This document shows positions 9,754 to 20,220 of a stretch of 64,000 bases of DNA, one piece after another; position 1 is the first letter of the stretch, and each line of letters starts with the position of its first letter. The DNA is from Kribbella sindirgiensis (GTDB lineage: Bacteria > Actinomycetota > Actinomycetes > Propionibacteriales > Kribbellaceae): positions 496,001 to 560,000 of the forward strand of contig NZ_SJKA01000004.1 of NCBI RefSeq assembly GCF_004331435.1, read 5' to 3'. The notes beneath the pieces were generated by a model. The model saw nothing but the letters and a program-made list of their open reading frames with translations, made no database searches and was not told the origin of the DNA. A program made the position numbers and the translations under genes.

Positions 9754-11295
9754 TCAGGCCAGCCACACCTTGTCGAACCGGCCCTGGTCCAACGTGTTCG
9801 GCGGCACCGCCTGCACTCCCTGCACCTTCGACGACACCGCGATCAGGTAGTCCGGCAACCCCCAGGCGAGGATCCCGCCCTCGTCCCGCACCGTCTTCTG
9901 CAGTACGGCGTACTTCGCCGACCGCTCTTCCTCGGACGTCACCGCCCGCGCCGCCGCGAACGCCGTGTCGAACGCGGGCCGCCGCCAGTGCGTGACGTTG
10001 AACGGCGAATGCGACAGCAACCGATCGGTGACGTACTGCGGAATCGGCATCGCCCCCGACCGATGGTTGCCAATAGCCCCCTTCGTGAGCAGGTCCTTCG
10101 CGTACGTCTGCGGACTCCCGGTCGTGACCTTCAACCGCACCCCCGCCTCCGCGACCTGCTCCGCGAACAGCGTCGCGGCCTCGACGAACCCGGCCGACGC
10201 GTCCGCGGTGAAGATCTCCACCTCCTTGCCCGCCAGCCCGGCCTTCTTCAGCAAGCTCTTCGCCTGCTCGACATCGCGCTCCCGGGCCGGCAGATCGGCC
10301 GGGTAGTACTGATACCCCTTGCCGAACAGGTCGTTCCCCACCTCACCCCGGCCGGCCAGTACCACGTCTACGAGCCGCTGCCGGTCCGCCACCAGCTTGA
10401 ACGCGAGCCGTACGTCGGGGTTGTCGAACGGCGGCCGGTCGACCTTCATCACGAACGCCTGCATCGTGCTGGCCTTCGCCGCCACGATCCGTACCGTCTT
10501 CCCGGCCTCCGCCGTCCGCGCGAACGTCGCCGTCATGTCGTTGGCGTACTCCGCCTGACCGCCCTGTACGGCGTTCGCCCGTGCCTCGGAGTCGGCGGAC
10601 AGGATGTGCAGCTCCTCGATCCGCGCGGGCTCGTCCCAGTAGCCGTCGTACCGCGAAGCGATCATCGAGCGGCCGGCCTCGAAGGACATGTACCGGAACG
10701 CGCCGGTCCCGACGGGCTTGGCCGGATCCTTGAACCCGTTCCGCACGATCTGCGTGCCGATTCCGGCCAGCAGCGCGGGGAACTCCGCGTTCGGCTGGGT
10801 CAGCACCAGCTCGACCGTCCCGGTGCCGATCGCCTTGCTGCGTTTGAGATCCAGCGTCGCGAGCGACGACTGCGCGACCCGCTCCGGTACGGCGGGATCG
10901 ACGATCCGGGCGATGCTGTACAGCACGTCCTCGGCGACCAGCTTCGCGCCGTCGTGGAACGTCGCGTCGCGCAGGCTGAACCGCCAGGTGGTCGCGGTGC
11001 CGTCGTGTTCCCACTTCGACGCGAGCCGCGGTACCGGCTTCAGGTCCGGGCCGAGCTCGACGAGCTTCTCGTAGATCGCCTTGTGCCGCGCGATGTCCAC
11101 GAACAGGCTCTGCACGTGCGGGTCGAGCACCTCCTTCGCCCCGCCGCCGGCGTACACGGCACGCAGCCGCCCACCCTGTGTGGGTTGCGCGGCCGCACCC
11201 CCGTCCGTCCCACATCCGGTCATCGCCGCCAGCCCGGCAACCCCGGCCAGCCCCAGAAACCCACGCCTACCCAAAGCCTCGGACACGCGCCACAT
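9754..11295 (-). CDS. Solute-binding lipoprotein, peptide/nickel family (SBP_bac_5)
   Basis: A 513-aa extracytoplasmic binding protein of the DppA/NikA/OppA family and the first gene of the importer operon. The ATG at 11295 is preferred over a GTG at 11301 because AAAGG stands 5 bases before it. The N-terminus combines a twin-arginine motif (GRRGFLGLAG) with a lipobox (AMTGC), so it is probably a Tat-exported lipoprotein. Family features include GTGAFRY and YWDEPARIEEL. The ligand cannot be read from sequence. The Zur-like box at its start favours a metal or metal-chelate over peptides. Confidence 0.9.
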   Translation of the reverse strand: MWRVSEALGRRGFLGLAGVAGLAAMTGCGTDGGAAAQPTQGGRLRAVYAGGGAKEVLDPHVQSLFVDIARHKAIYEKLVELGPDLKPVPRLASKWEHDGTATTWRFSLRDATFHDGAKLVAEDVLYSIARIVDPAVPERVAQSSLATLDLKRSKAIGTGTVELVLTQPNAEFPALLAGIGTQIVRNGFKDPAKPVGTGAFRYMSFEAGRSMIASRYDGYWDEPARIEELHILSADSEARANAVQGGQAEYANDMTATFARTAEAGKTVRIVAAKASTMQAFVMKVDRPPFDNPDVRLAFKLVADRQRLVDVVLAGRGEVGNDLFGKGYQYYPADLPARERDVEQAKSLLKKAGLAGKEVEIFTADASAGFVEAATLFAEQVAEAGVRLKVTTGSPQTYAKDLLTKGAIGNHRSGAMPIPQYVTDRLLSHSPFNVTHWRRPAFDTAFAAARAVTSEEERSAKYAVLQKTVRDEGGILAWGLPDYLIAVSSKVQGVQAVPPNTLDQGRFDKVWLA

Positions 11296-11307
11296 CCTCA
11301 CCTTTAG

Positions 11308-11322
11308 TGAAAACGATTGTCA
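11308..11322 (-). promoter_or_regulatory. Zur/Fur-family-like operator at the start of the ABC-PLP operon
   Basis: On the minus strand the 15-mer TGACAATCGTTTTCA lies 12 bases before the ATG at 11295. It has the 7-1-7 symmetry and outer TGA...TCA of actinobacterial Zur boxes (consensus close to TGAAAATGATTTTCA), with two symmetry mismatches. Its position would block transcription or initiation. Other Fur-family proteins read related sites, so assignment to zinc is an inference. Confidence 0.55.
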
Positions 11323-11463
11323 AATCCAGCGCGCATCCGAACCCGACGCGATCATTCTTTCCGCCCGACTCCACGCCACGCCCGCCGTAACGGCGTGTCA
11401 CCGCTGGCTACCACCGGGTACCGGGAGTGACCCCCAGGTTCACGACATCCCGACGAACCGGGA

Positions 11464-11946
11464 CTACTCGTCGCAGTCGGGGGTGGCGCAGGTGGTCGGG
11501 AGGTTGGCCGCGATGCGGTCGAGGAGGGTCGTGAGCTGGGTCTGCTCGTCCGCGGTCAGGTGGTCGAAGAAGTACGTGCGGACGGCGGCGACGTGGTCGG
11601 GCGCGGCGGATTCGATCGCCTTGCGGCCGAGTGGGGTGAGACGGACCATCGAGCCGCGGGCGTCGGAGGTGCATTCCTCACGGGTGACCAGGCCGCGCTT
11701 CTCCATCCGGCTGACCTGGTGCGACAGGCGGCTGCGCTCCCAGCCGACGGAGCGGCCGAGGTCGCGGGTGCGGAGCAGGCCGTCCTCGGCCTCGGACAGC
11801 GGGTGCAGCAGCGCGTAGTCGGCGCCGGACAGGCCCGAGTTCGTGATCATCCGCGCCTCGAGCGCGCGCATCAGTTCGCGATGCGTGTCACGGTACGACT
11901 GCCAGAGCCCAGCCTCCTGCGCCCCGAGCCACTGCGGTTCCACCAT
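11464..11946 (-). CDS. MarR-family transcriptional regulator
   Basis: A 160-aa winged-helix regulator. The DNA-binding part has the family layout: RTRDLGRSVGWERSRLSHQVSRMEKRGLVTRE followed by the wing DARGSMVRLTPLGRKAI. A TACAAT hexamer at 11953-11958 (minus strand) stands six bases before the ATG at 11946, which would make the transcript leaderless. The C-terminus is Cys-rich (TTCATPDCDE), an unusual tail that might sense metal or redox state. It lies 44 bases after copD on the same strand and may be co-transcribed with the copper genes. Confidence 0.88.
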   Translation of the reverse strand: MVEPQWLGAQEAGLWQSYRDTHRELMRALEARMITNSGLSGADYALLHPLSEAEDGLLRTRDLGRSVGWERSRLSHQVSRMEKRGLVTREECTSDARGSMVRLTPLGRKAIESAAPDHVAAVRTYFFDHLTADEQTQLTTLLDRIAANLPTTCATPDCDE

Positions 11947-11989
11947 GCACACATTGTACGGACGGACGTTGACATGTCACCGACTCGCG

Positions 11990-12967
11990 TCACGGGGTGC
12001 GCGAGAGGGCAACCGCGAGGCCGATCGTGCCGGCCATCACCGCGAGTTCCAGCACTGCCAGCTGCCGGAACGCCCCCGGTTCACCGGCCGCCACCCGCGG
12101 GATCGTGGTGCGCCGGTGCAGCCAGCCGATGAAGACCAGAAGCGCGAACGCCAGCGTTTTCCCGAGCACGAGAACGCCGTACCCGGTGGTCACCCATTGC
12201 GTGATCAGTCCCCAGCCGTCCTGCCGGCCGCCGAGGTGGATCTCGGCGGTGAGGAGTCCGGTGATGCCGATCGTCACGGCGCAGACGAAGGCGAGTGTGC
12301 TGAACAGCTCAACGGCCTCGCGGGAGCGGCTGTACCGAAGTACTGCTCCCAACCCGCCGATCCACGCGGTCGCAGCGACGACGTGGACGACGAGCGATGC
12401 GGTGGCGAGGACGGACCAGAGGCTGGTGCGGTCGATCGCGCCGTGGCCGGTGAGCAGCGGGCCGGTCAGGGCAGCGATCGTGAGTACGGCGGCCAGTCGG
12501 GCGGTGCGCAAGGTCTTGGTACCGCTGAGGATCACGGCGAGTACGGCGGTGAGTACCACGGCGACTGCCAGCGCCCGGACCTGGCTCAGCCGGCCGGCCG
12601 GTTCGGCGTGCTCGGCGAGATGGGACAGCGGGATACCGAGGATCACGGTGGCGGTCGCGATCAGGCCGCCGATACTCGCGACCGCCCAGATCCCGGCGGC
12701 CAGCGCGGCGTCCTGACAGGCGCGGATCGCTTTGTTTCCGAGCATTCCGTCCTTCGCCGGCAGGAACAGTACGACCGCCAGCACGGCCCCACCGGTGGCC
12801 ACCGCGGCCGCGTCCGCGAGGATCCGCAGTACCGGAACTGCCCAGGAAACAGCGATTCCGGCGCCGAGCAGGCCGTCCGCCGGCCGCTGCGGCGCACCGC
12901 CGCCGGCGAGCAGCGCGACCACCATCACAACGATGCCGGTAGCAACTATCCCGAGCGCACGCCTCAT
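11990..12967 (-). CDS. copD: CopD-family copper transport membrane protein
   Basis: A 325-aa membrane protein with about eight to nine hydrophobic segments. The C-terminal half carries the CopD domain (VVHVVAATAWIGGLGAVL, with the conserved His and Trp). CopD proteins are thought to move copper across the membrane together with periplasmic CopC. The ATG overlaps the copC stop (ATGA at 12964-12967). Confidence 0.88.
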   Translation of the reverse strand: MRRALGIVATGIVVMVVALLAGGGAPQRPADGLLGAGIAVSWAVPVLRILADAAAVATGGAVLAVVLFLPAKDGMLGNKAIRACQDAALAAGIWAVASIGGLIATATVILGIPLSHLAEHAEPAGRLSQVRALAVAVVLTAVLAVILSGTKTLRTARLAAVLTIAALTGPLLTGHGAIDRTSLWSVLATASLVVHVVAATAWIGGLGAVLRYSRSREAVELFSTLAFVCAVTIGITGLLTAEIHLGGRQDGWGLITQWVTTGYGVLVLGKTLAFALLVFIGWLHRRTTIPRVAAGEPGAFRQLAVLELAVMAGTIGLAVALSRTP

Positions 12968-13482
12968 GAGGCCGGACGGCGGCGGACGATCACCACGGCC
13001 AGCGCCACGACCACGAGCATCACCAGGCACATCGCGACGATCGTCACCGTGTTGGAGTTGCCCTCGGGCTGCGCCGGAGCGTCGGCCGGCTGAGTGGCGG
13101 GATGGCCGGCGTGCGTGACGGTGAAGGCGCCGCTGACGGTGATCGGGTGACCGTCGGCCGAGACGACGCGGGCCTCGACCGTGTACTTGCCGGCCTCGAT
13201 CATCGCGCCGACCGGCTGGGTGACCGTGTTGTCGACCACCTGGACGGCACCGTTCGCGACGTTCGTACCGTTCGGCGCCTTCACCTGCACCTGCGTCCCG
13301 TTGGACCCGACCGGCTCGCTGAAGGTCAGCACCACCTTCGTCGGCGGCGCGGCCATCGACGAACCGTCGGTCGGCGTCATCGATTCGAGCTTGGCGTGCG
13401 CCGCCGCCACGCCGGCGGAAACCACCAGCGTGAACAGCGACGCGACCAGTACAGCGACCGGTACTGCGATCAATCGGCGCAT
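12964..13482 (-). CDS. copC: CopC-domain copper-binding exported protein
   Basis: A 172-aa protein. A signal peptide ends in VAAAHA so that His29 becomes the mature N-terminus; with the later DGHP it can form the Cu(II) histidine brace of CopC. After the roughly 95-residue CopC domain come a Pro/Ala linker, a single transmembrane helix near 145-165 and a short basic tail, so it is membrane anchored. It follows ycnI by 2 bases and overlaps copD. Confidence 0.92.
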   Translation of the reverse strand: MRRLIAVPVAVLVASLFTLVVSAGVAAAHAKLESMTPTDGSSMAAPPTKVVLTFSEPVGSNGTQVQVKAPNGTNVANGAVQVVDNTVTQPVGAMIEAGKYTVEARVVSADGHPITVSGAFTVTHAGHPATQPADAPAQPEGNSNTVTIVAMCLVMLVVVALAVVIVRRRPAS

Positions 13483-13484
13483 GG

Positions 13485-14150
13485 TTACTGCACCGCGGTC
13501 CGACGCGGCCGGAGCCCGGAAGCCAGACCGAGCAGCCCGACCAGCAGACCGCCACCGCCGAGCCAGCGCGCCACCGTGTCGGACGAATCGGTGGACGCCG
13601 CGACCGGTGTGACCGCCGCGGCCAGCTTCAACGTCGGCGCCGGGTGTTCGGCCTCGGCGCCGTCCTTCGCGACGTCGGCCCACTTCACCACCTCGCCGTC
13701 GCTGTAGGTCTGATCCGCCGGGAAGCTCAACGCGTCCACGCCTTCGGGCAGCTTCCCGACCGACAGCGAGAACTCGTCGAAGTCGTTCGGCGGGATCCCG
13801 GCCGCTGTCGCGGTCCAGGTGACCGTGGTGATCGCCTTGGTCAGCGTGACGTCACCGACCTTCACCTCGGCCGGCAGCTTCTCTTCCTTCTTCTCCACCT
13901 TCCATCCGTCCTTCACCTGCGCACCCACGTGCGCGAACGGATGGTCCTTGGGCAGCGAGACGACGAGCTTCGTGGTGCTGGTGTTGTCCGACTCGGTCGG
14001 CACCCGGAACACCAGCTTCGCGTACCCGCCGGGCTTGGCGTCCGGCGACGACACAGTGACATGCGCCGACGCCGTACTCGCGGCGCCGATCACGACGAGC
14101 GCGGAGGCCGCGACGATCGCACCGGCGCGCAGGATGAATCTCTTGGGCAT
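13485..14150 (-). CDS. ycnI: YcnI-type DUF1775 copper-binding exported protein
   Basis: A 221-aa protein. The start at 14150 is chosen for its GAAAGG site rather than the earlier ATG at 14165. The signal peptide ends ASTASAHVTV, leaving an N-terminal histidine (His30), the copper ligand of YcnI proteins. The DUF1775 domain (GGYAKLVFRVPTES, DEFSLSVGKLP) is followed by a linker and a C-terminal membrane helix. Operon with copC and copD. Confidence 0.92.
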   Translation of the reverse strand: MPKRFILRAGAIVAASALVVIGAASTASAHVTVSSPDAKPGGYAKLVFRVPTESDNTSTTKLVVSLPKDHPFAHVGAQVKDGWKVEKKEEKLPAEVKVGDVTLTKAITTVTWTATAAGIPPNDFDEFSLSVGKLPEGVDALSFPADQTYSDGEVVKWADVAKDGAEAEHPAPTLKLAAAVTPVAASTDSSDTVARWLGGGGLLVGLLGLASGLRPRRTAVQ

Positions 14151-14198
14151 GAGAGAACCTTTCAAGGCATACGAGCAGTCCGGCGCTGTGCGGCCGGC

Positions 14199-14741
14199 TC
14201 AGAAAGCAGCTACTCGTACGCCGGGAGGCCCGCGCCCGGAGACGCTCGTGCCGAGGCGGGACCCGTTCGGGGTCCACGACATGAAGAAGCCGATAGCTGC
14301 GGGGATCAGCAGCACCGGACGCAGGACCGGCAGTTCCGGAAGCAGTCGCGCGAAGACCCGGCGTACCCGATGGACCCACCGGTGCGCCTGGCCGATCGCG
14401 AGAACGCCCGCCAGCAGCGCACCCAGGTGGGTGGCCGTCATCATCAGGCTGCTCGCGATCGACATCCCGTGGTGCATGGTCATCGAGTCCAGCGCGACGT
14501 GCACGAACAGCTGTACCCCAGCCAGCACGAGACCCGTCAGCAGCAGCTCCCCCGCCAGGTACTCGCCGAGCAGCCAGCAGACGCCGGCCAACGCCGCCAG
14601 CGGAGGTACGACGCCCAGCGGCACACCGCCACCCCCGACGAGCGCATGACCGGCCACCGCCACCGCGACGCTCAGCGCCGCGACCGCGGACGTCGTCCTG
14701 CACTCGGTCACGGGAAAAGTCTGCCGTAGTCGTGCAACCAT
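14199..14741 (-). CDS. His/Met-rich integral membrane protein of the copper operon
   Basis: A 180-aa protein with about five hydrophobic segments. Between helices 3 and 4 it has a Met/His cluster (DSMTMHHGMS followed by LMMTATHLGALL) that could bind copper. It lies first in the minus-strand unit before ycnI (48-base gap) and diverges from a sigma-factor gene 48 bases away. I do not recognise a named family. Association with copper handling rests on neighbours and residues. Confidence 0.75.
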   Translation of the reverse strand: MVARLRQTFPVTECRTTSAVAALSVAVAVAGHALVGGGGVPLGVVPPLAALAGVCWLLGEYLAGELLLTGLVLAGVQLFVHVALDSMTMHHGMSIASSLMMTATHLGALLAGVLAIGQAHRWVHRVRRVFARLLPELPVLRPVLLIPAAIGFFMSWTPNGSRLGTSVSGRGPPGVRVAAF

Positions 14742-14789
14742 TCGGACGGCCCATCACGTTTGACTCGGCATGACTGGGGAGCGCCGCGG

Positions 14790-15311
14790 GTGAGAGCGGA
14801 GACGGAGCAGGACTACGTCGAGTTCGTCACGCATCATGCCAACTCTCTGTGCCGAACCGCTTACCTTCTGTGCGGGGACTGGCGCCGGGCCGAGGACGCG
14901 ACCCAGGAGGCCCTGATCCGGCTGTACCGGGTCTGGGGCCGGATCCAGCGCAAGGGCGCGGTCGGTGCGTACGCGCGGAAGGTCGTGGTCTCCACCACGC
15001 TCGACGCGCTCCGCCGGAAGTCCAGCCAGGAGGTCGTCGGCGGCGACGAGTACTTCGCCAACGAGGCCGAGGCCGACGTGCTGGGCGTCGTCGAGAACCG
15101 GCTGGTGATCACGAAGGCCCTCGCCGAGCTACCGCCCCGCCAGCGCGCGTGCGTCGTACTGCGGTACTTCGACGAACTGTCCGTCGAAGAGACCGCGACC
15201 GCCCTCGACTGCCGCCCCGGAACCGTGAAGAGCCAGACGCTGCGCGCCCTGGAGAAGCTGCGCACCCATCCGTCCCTGGCCGAGCTCTCCGACCTGGTAG
15301 GGATGAAATGA
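14790..15311 (+). CDS. SigE-family (ECF-like) RNA polymerase sigma factor
   Basis: A 173-aa sigma-70-like protein with only regions 2 and 4. Region 2 contains YLLCGDWRRAEDATQEALIRLYRVW; region 4 contains LPPRQRACVVLRYFDELSVEETA followed by GTVKSQTLRALEKL. The GTG at 14790 with GGGGAG eight bases upstream is preferred over a TTG at 14760. The stop overlaps the next gene (ATGA), the usual sigma/regulator pairing. Confidence 0.92.
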   Translation: MRAETEQDYVEFVTHHANSLCRTAYLLCGDWRRAEDATQEALIRLYRVWGRIQRKGAVGAYARKVVVSTTLDALRRKSSQEVVGGDEYFANEAEADVLGVVENRLVITKALAELPPRQRACVVLRYFDELSVEETATALDCRPGTVKSQTLRALEKLRTHPSLAELSDLVGMK

Positions 15312-16081
15312 CGGGCGAACTGAAGACCCTGATGGACCAGGCGACCGAGCGCGGTACGTCGTTCGCACCCGACGTGACCGAACTGGTCGCGGCCGGCCGG
15401 CACCGGACCCGCCGCCGGCGCGCGGTGCTGGGCGCGGCCACTGCCGTCGGCACCGCGACCGCCGTGGTCGCCGCACTGCTGGTGGGCAGGATCGTGGACA
15501 CCCGGAAGGAGCCGCAGCCGGCGACGGTCGCCCAGCCTGCCGCGATCACCGACCTGTGCGCGAAGTCCGACGACTTCTTCCGGACCGCGAACGACGACGC
15601 CTGGCGACGTCAGGTGGCCACCACCTGGACCGACAAGGTCGTCGAGGCGAGCGATGCCGACGGCACGATGACGGTCCGCCGGTCGCCGGACGGCACGCAG
15701 TACGCGTACTGCGTGGCGGGCGTGCCGATCCAGAAGCAAGCGCTGGGTGGGTTCGGCGCGACACTGCTGAACGTCGGCATCATCACCCGCGAATACCAGA
15801 TCCAGCGGTACTGGAGCATGGGCTGCGGCAACGCGCCGGTGGAGCGGAACTACCAGCAGGCCAGCTGCCGGGGAGTGCGGTACAGCTACGCGGGCCGGGT
15901 GCCGGAGGGAGTCACCCGGATCGCGTTCACCGGCCTGGGGCAGAGCGGCGACGCCACCGTCAAGGACGGGTACTGGGTGCACCGCGTCTTCACCGACGAC
16001 ATCCTGAAGGGAAACACCGACCCGATCTACATCACGATGTACAACGACATCGGGAAGCCGGTCTTCAAGGAGCGGTACTGA
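15308..16081 (+). CDS. Membrane-anchored partner protein of the SigE-type sigma factor
   Basis: A 257-aa protein: about 40 cytosolic residues ending in RHRTRRRR, one transmembrane helix at about 42-62, then an extracytoplasmic domain with several Cys (LCAKSDDF, YCVAG, MGCGN, SCRG). No classical zinc anti-sigma HxxxCxxC motif is visible, so whether it restrains the sigma factor directly is uncertain. Overlap with the sigma gene argues for a functional pair. Confidence 0.72.
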   Translation: MTGELKTLMDQATERGTSFAPDVTELVAAGRHRTRRRRAVLGAATAVGTATAVVAALLVGRIVDTRKEPQPATVAQPAAITDLCAKSDDFFRTANDDAWRRQVATTWTDKVVEASDADGTMTVRRSPDGTQYAYCVAGVPIQKQALGGFGATLLNVGIITREYQIQRYWSMGCGNAPVERNYQQASCRGVRYSYAGRVPEGVTRIAFTGLGQSGDATVKDGYWVHRVFTDDILKGNTDPIYITMYNDIGKPVFKERY

Positions 16082-16101
16082 CGTCCTGCGATGATGTGCG
16101 G

Positions 16102-16938
16102 ATGGACGTAGCTGTGCTGGAGATCGGGGGAAGCCACGTCACGGCGGCCGTGGTGGCGCCCGGCACGTGGGACGTGACCGAGGTGGACCGGGCGAAGCTC
16201 GAGTCGCAGAAGGCGGCCGAGGTGGTGGTCGAGCAGCTCGCGGAGACCGCCCGGAAGTTGCCGCTGGCAAACGGTCTGGCGGTCGCGTTGCCCGGTCCGT
16301 TCGACTTCGCCACCGGGGTCGCGTGGTACCGCGGTCAGGGCAAGTTCGACCAGCTGTACGGGTTCAACCTCGGCGAGGCGTTGAGCAGCGAACTGGGGAT
16401 CGACCGGTTGCTGTTCATGAACGACGCGGAGGCGTTCGCGGTCGGCGAGTGGACCGCGGGCGAGGTCCGCGGGGTCGAACGCTGCGTCGGCGTCACGATC
16501 GGCACCGGCATCGGTACGGCGTTCCTTGCCGACGGCCGCGTGGTCCGCGAGGGCGACACCGTCCCGCCAGGCGGTGAGCTCTACAAGACGACGTACGCCG
16601 GGAAGCCGCTGGAGGACTCGATCTCGGCCCGCGCGATCCTCCGCCGGTACGCCGAGAGCGCCGGCGCGGAGGCTCCCGGTGTCAAGGAGATCGCCGACCT
16701 GGCCCGCAGCGGCGACACCACCGCTCTCGGCGTACTGCAGGCCGCCTTCACCGATCTCGCGGACGCCCTGAAGCCCTGGCTGGATCGTTTCGGTGTCACG
16801 CACACGGTCCTGGGCGGCTCGATCTCAGGAGCCTTCGACCTGGTGCAGTCGGCCCTCAACTTCCCCGCCTCCGCGACACAGGACACCGAGCACTCGGCCC
16901 TGATCGGCGCCGCCGCTCACTACCTCCGCAGCGCGTGA
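16102..16938 (+). CDS. ROK-family sugar kinase-like protein
   Basis: A 278-aa protein of the ROK/actin-ATPase fold. Visible motifs are LEIGGSHVTAAVV (phosphate 1), LPGPFDF, MNDAEAFAVGEW (the catalytic Asp follows the Asn), VGVTIGTGIGTAF and LGGSISGAF. It lacks the Cys/His zinc motif present in many ROK kinases and repressors. There is no HTH domain, so it is a kinase rather than a repressor. The substrate, probably a hexose, cannot be told. Confidence 0.85.
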   Translation: MDVAVLEIGGSHVTAAVVAPGTWDVTEVDRAKLESQKAAEVVVEQLAETARKLPLANGLAVALPGPFDFATGVAWYRGQGKFDQLYGFNLGEALSSELGIDRLLFMNDAEAFAVGEWTAGEVRGVERCVGVTIGTGIGTAFLADGRVVREGDTVPPGGELYKTTYAGKPLEDSISARAILRRYAESAGAEAPGVKEIADLARSGDTTALGVLQAAFTDLADALKPWLDRFGVTHTVLGGSISGAFDLVQSALNFPASATQDTEHSALIGAAAHYLRSA

Positions 16939-16942
16939 CGGA

Positions 16943-17024
16943 CCGCCAGGCCATCACAATCACCCGCACCCGGCCGGCTCCCGCCTGAGACCTCGGCGGA
17001 CTCGCGATTGTGATGGCCTGGCGG
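16943..17024. repeat. Inverted repeat with 19-bp perfect arms after the ROK gene
   Basis: Bases 16943-16961 and 17006-17024 are exact inverted copies (ccgccaggccatcacaatc), separated by a 44-base GC-rich loop. The left arm begins five bases after the ROK stop codon. It may act as a terminator or a structured RNA, though no T-tract follows. Confidence 0.6.
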
Positions 17025-17123
17025 ACCTGCACCACTCACCAAACCCGCGGTGGAGGGCCAGCCGGCGCCGGGCTGAGCCTGGCGATGGCGGTCGGCCGTC
17101 GGTTGATGAGTGGTGCACGTCCG
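17022..17123. repeat. Second inverted repeat immediately following the first
   Basis: Bases 17022-17045 and 17101-17123 match as imperfect inverted copies, with an exact 11-bp core (tgcaccactca at 17028-17038 against 17107-17117). The arm starts on the last bases of the preceding repeat, so the two hairpins stand back to back and fill most of the 219-base gap. The spacer holds no convincing reading frame. Confidence 0.55.
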
Positions 17124-17157
17124 GCCGTTGTCGGTGACCCCGGCTACGGTCGGAGGC

Positions 17158-17820
17158 GTGAAGATCGCTGCGCCCCGCCTTCGTGCCCAGCTCGAGTCCG
17201 CGCTCCCGGCGGAGGTCGAGGACGAGGATCGGTTGCTCGATCTCGGGCTGGAGGACGTGGATCTGAGCGATCTGGAGGCCGAGCACGTCGAGATCAGCGG
17301 TTGCCGGTTCACCCGGAGCAAGCTGGCCGGATCCGACCTGGAGAAGCTGATCCTCGTCGACACCGAGCTCACCCAGTGCGACCTGGCGAACTCCCGCTGG
17401 TCCGACGCGGCGCTGACCCGGGTCGCGATCACCGGCTCCCGGATGATCGGCTTCGCCGGGCCCGGCGCGCACCTCCAGCACGTGACCGTCCAGGACACCG
17501 TGCTCGACTTCGCCTCGTTCCGGTTCGCGAAGTTCTTCAAGGTCGCGCTGACCGACTGCCGCCTGCAGAGCGCCGACTTCGTCTCGGCCGACCTGACCGG
17601 CGCCGTGTTCCGCCGCTGCGACCTGTCCGGTGTGGAGTTTTCGCAGGTCAAGGCCGCCAAAGCGGTGTTCGTCGACTGCACCTGGGACGGCGCCAAGGGC
17701 CTCGCGTCACTGTCCGGGGCGACCGTGGCGGCTTCCTCCCCGATCGACACGCTCGCGTTCACCAGCGCTGTGACCGCCGCGAGCGGTATCACACTTGCTC
17801 ACCCCGACGAGCTCGACTGA
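17158..17820 (+). CDS. Pentapeptide-repeat-like protein
   Basis: A 220-aa protein. The GTG at 17158 follows CGGAGG. From about residue 30 to 185 it shows repeating A/D-L/F-x-x motifs (LEDVDLSDLEAEHVEIS, KLAGSDLEKL, QSADFVSADLTGAVF, RCDLSGVEF), a right-handed quadrilateral beta-helix. Such proteins may mimic DNA or be structural; no enzyme motif is present. It stands alone between two hairpins and the isocitrate dehydrogenase gene. Confidence 0.82.
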   Translation: MKIAAPRLRAQLESALPAEVEDEDRLLDLGLEDVDLSDLEAEHVEISGCRFTRSKLAGSDLEKLILVDTELTQCDLANSRWSDAALTRVAITGSRMIGFAGPGAHLQHVTVQDTVLDFASFRFAKFFKVALTDCRLQSADFVSADLTGAVFRRCDLSGVEFSQVKAAKAVFVDCTWDGAKGLASLSGATVAASSPIDTLAFTSAVTAASGITLAHPDELD

Positions 17821-17897
17821 CTGATCCCCGCAGGCGAACCCTTGGACCGGCGTGAGCCTGCCCACGCCGCGGCCGGGCAGGCCGGACCGCCCATTAA

Positions 17898-20123
<2,226 letters not shown>

Positions 20124-20135
20124 CCACCATCAGCA

Positions 20136-20173
20136 ACGCGCCCCCGGTGCCCGCTAGGGCGCCGGGGGCGCGT
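20136..20173 (+). terminator. Terminator hairpin after isocitrate dehydrogenase
   Basis: A 12-bp GC-rich stem (acgcgcccccgg at 20136-20147 against 20162-20173) with a 14-base loop lies 12 bases after the icd stop. The following bases (cgttaat) form only a weak T-tract, as is common in actinobacteria. Confidence 0.8.
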
Positions 20174-20220
20174 CGTTAATGCGTGGCAGCACCCACGATC
20201 GCATTTCTAGACTGGCGGGC

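Noticed and set aside
17158..17820. Qnr-like gyrase-protection protein
   Set aside because: The pentapeptide pattern is loose and there is no resistance context; kept as a generic pentapeptide-repeat protein.
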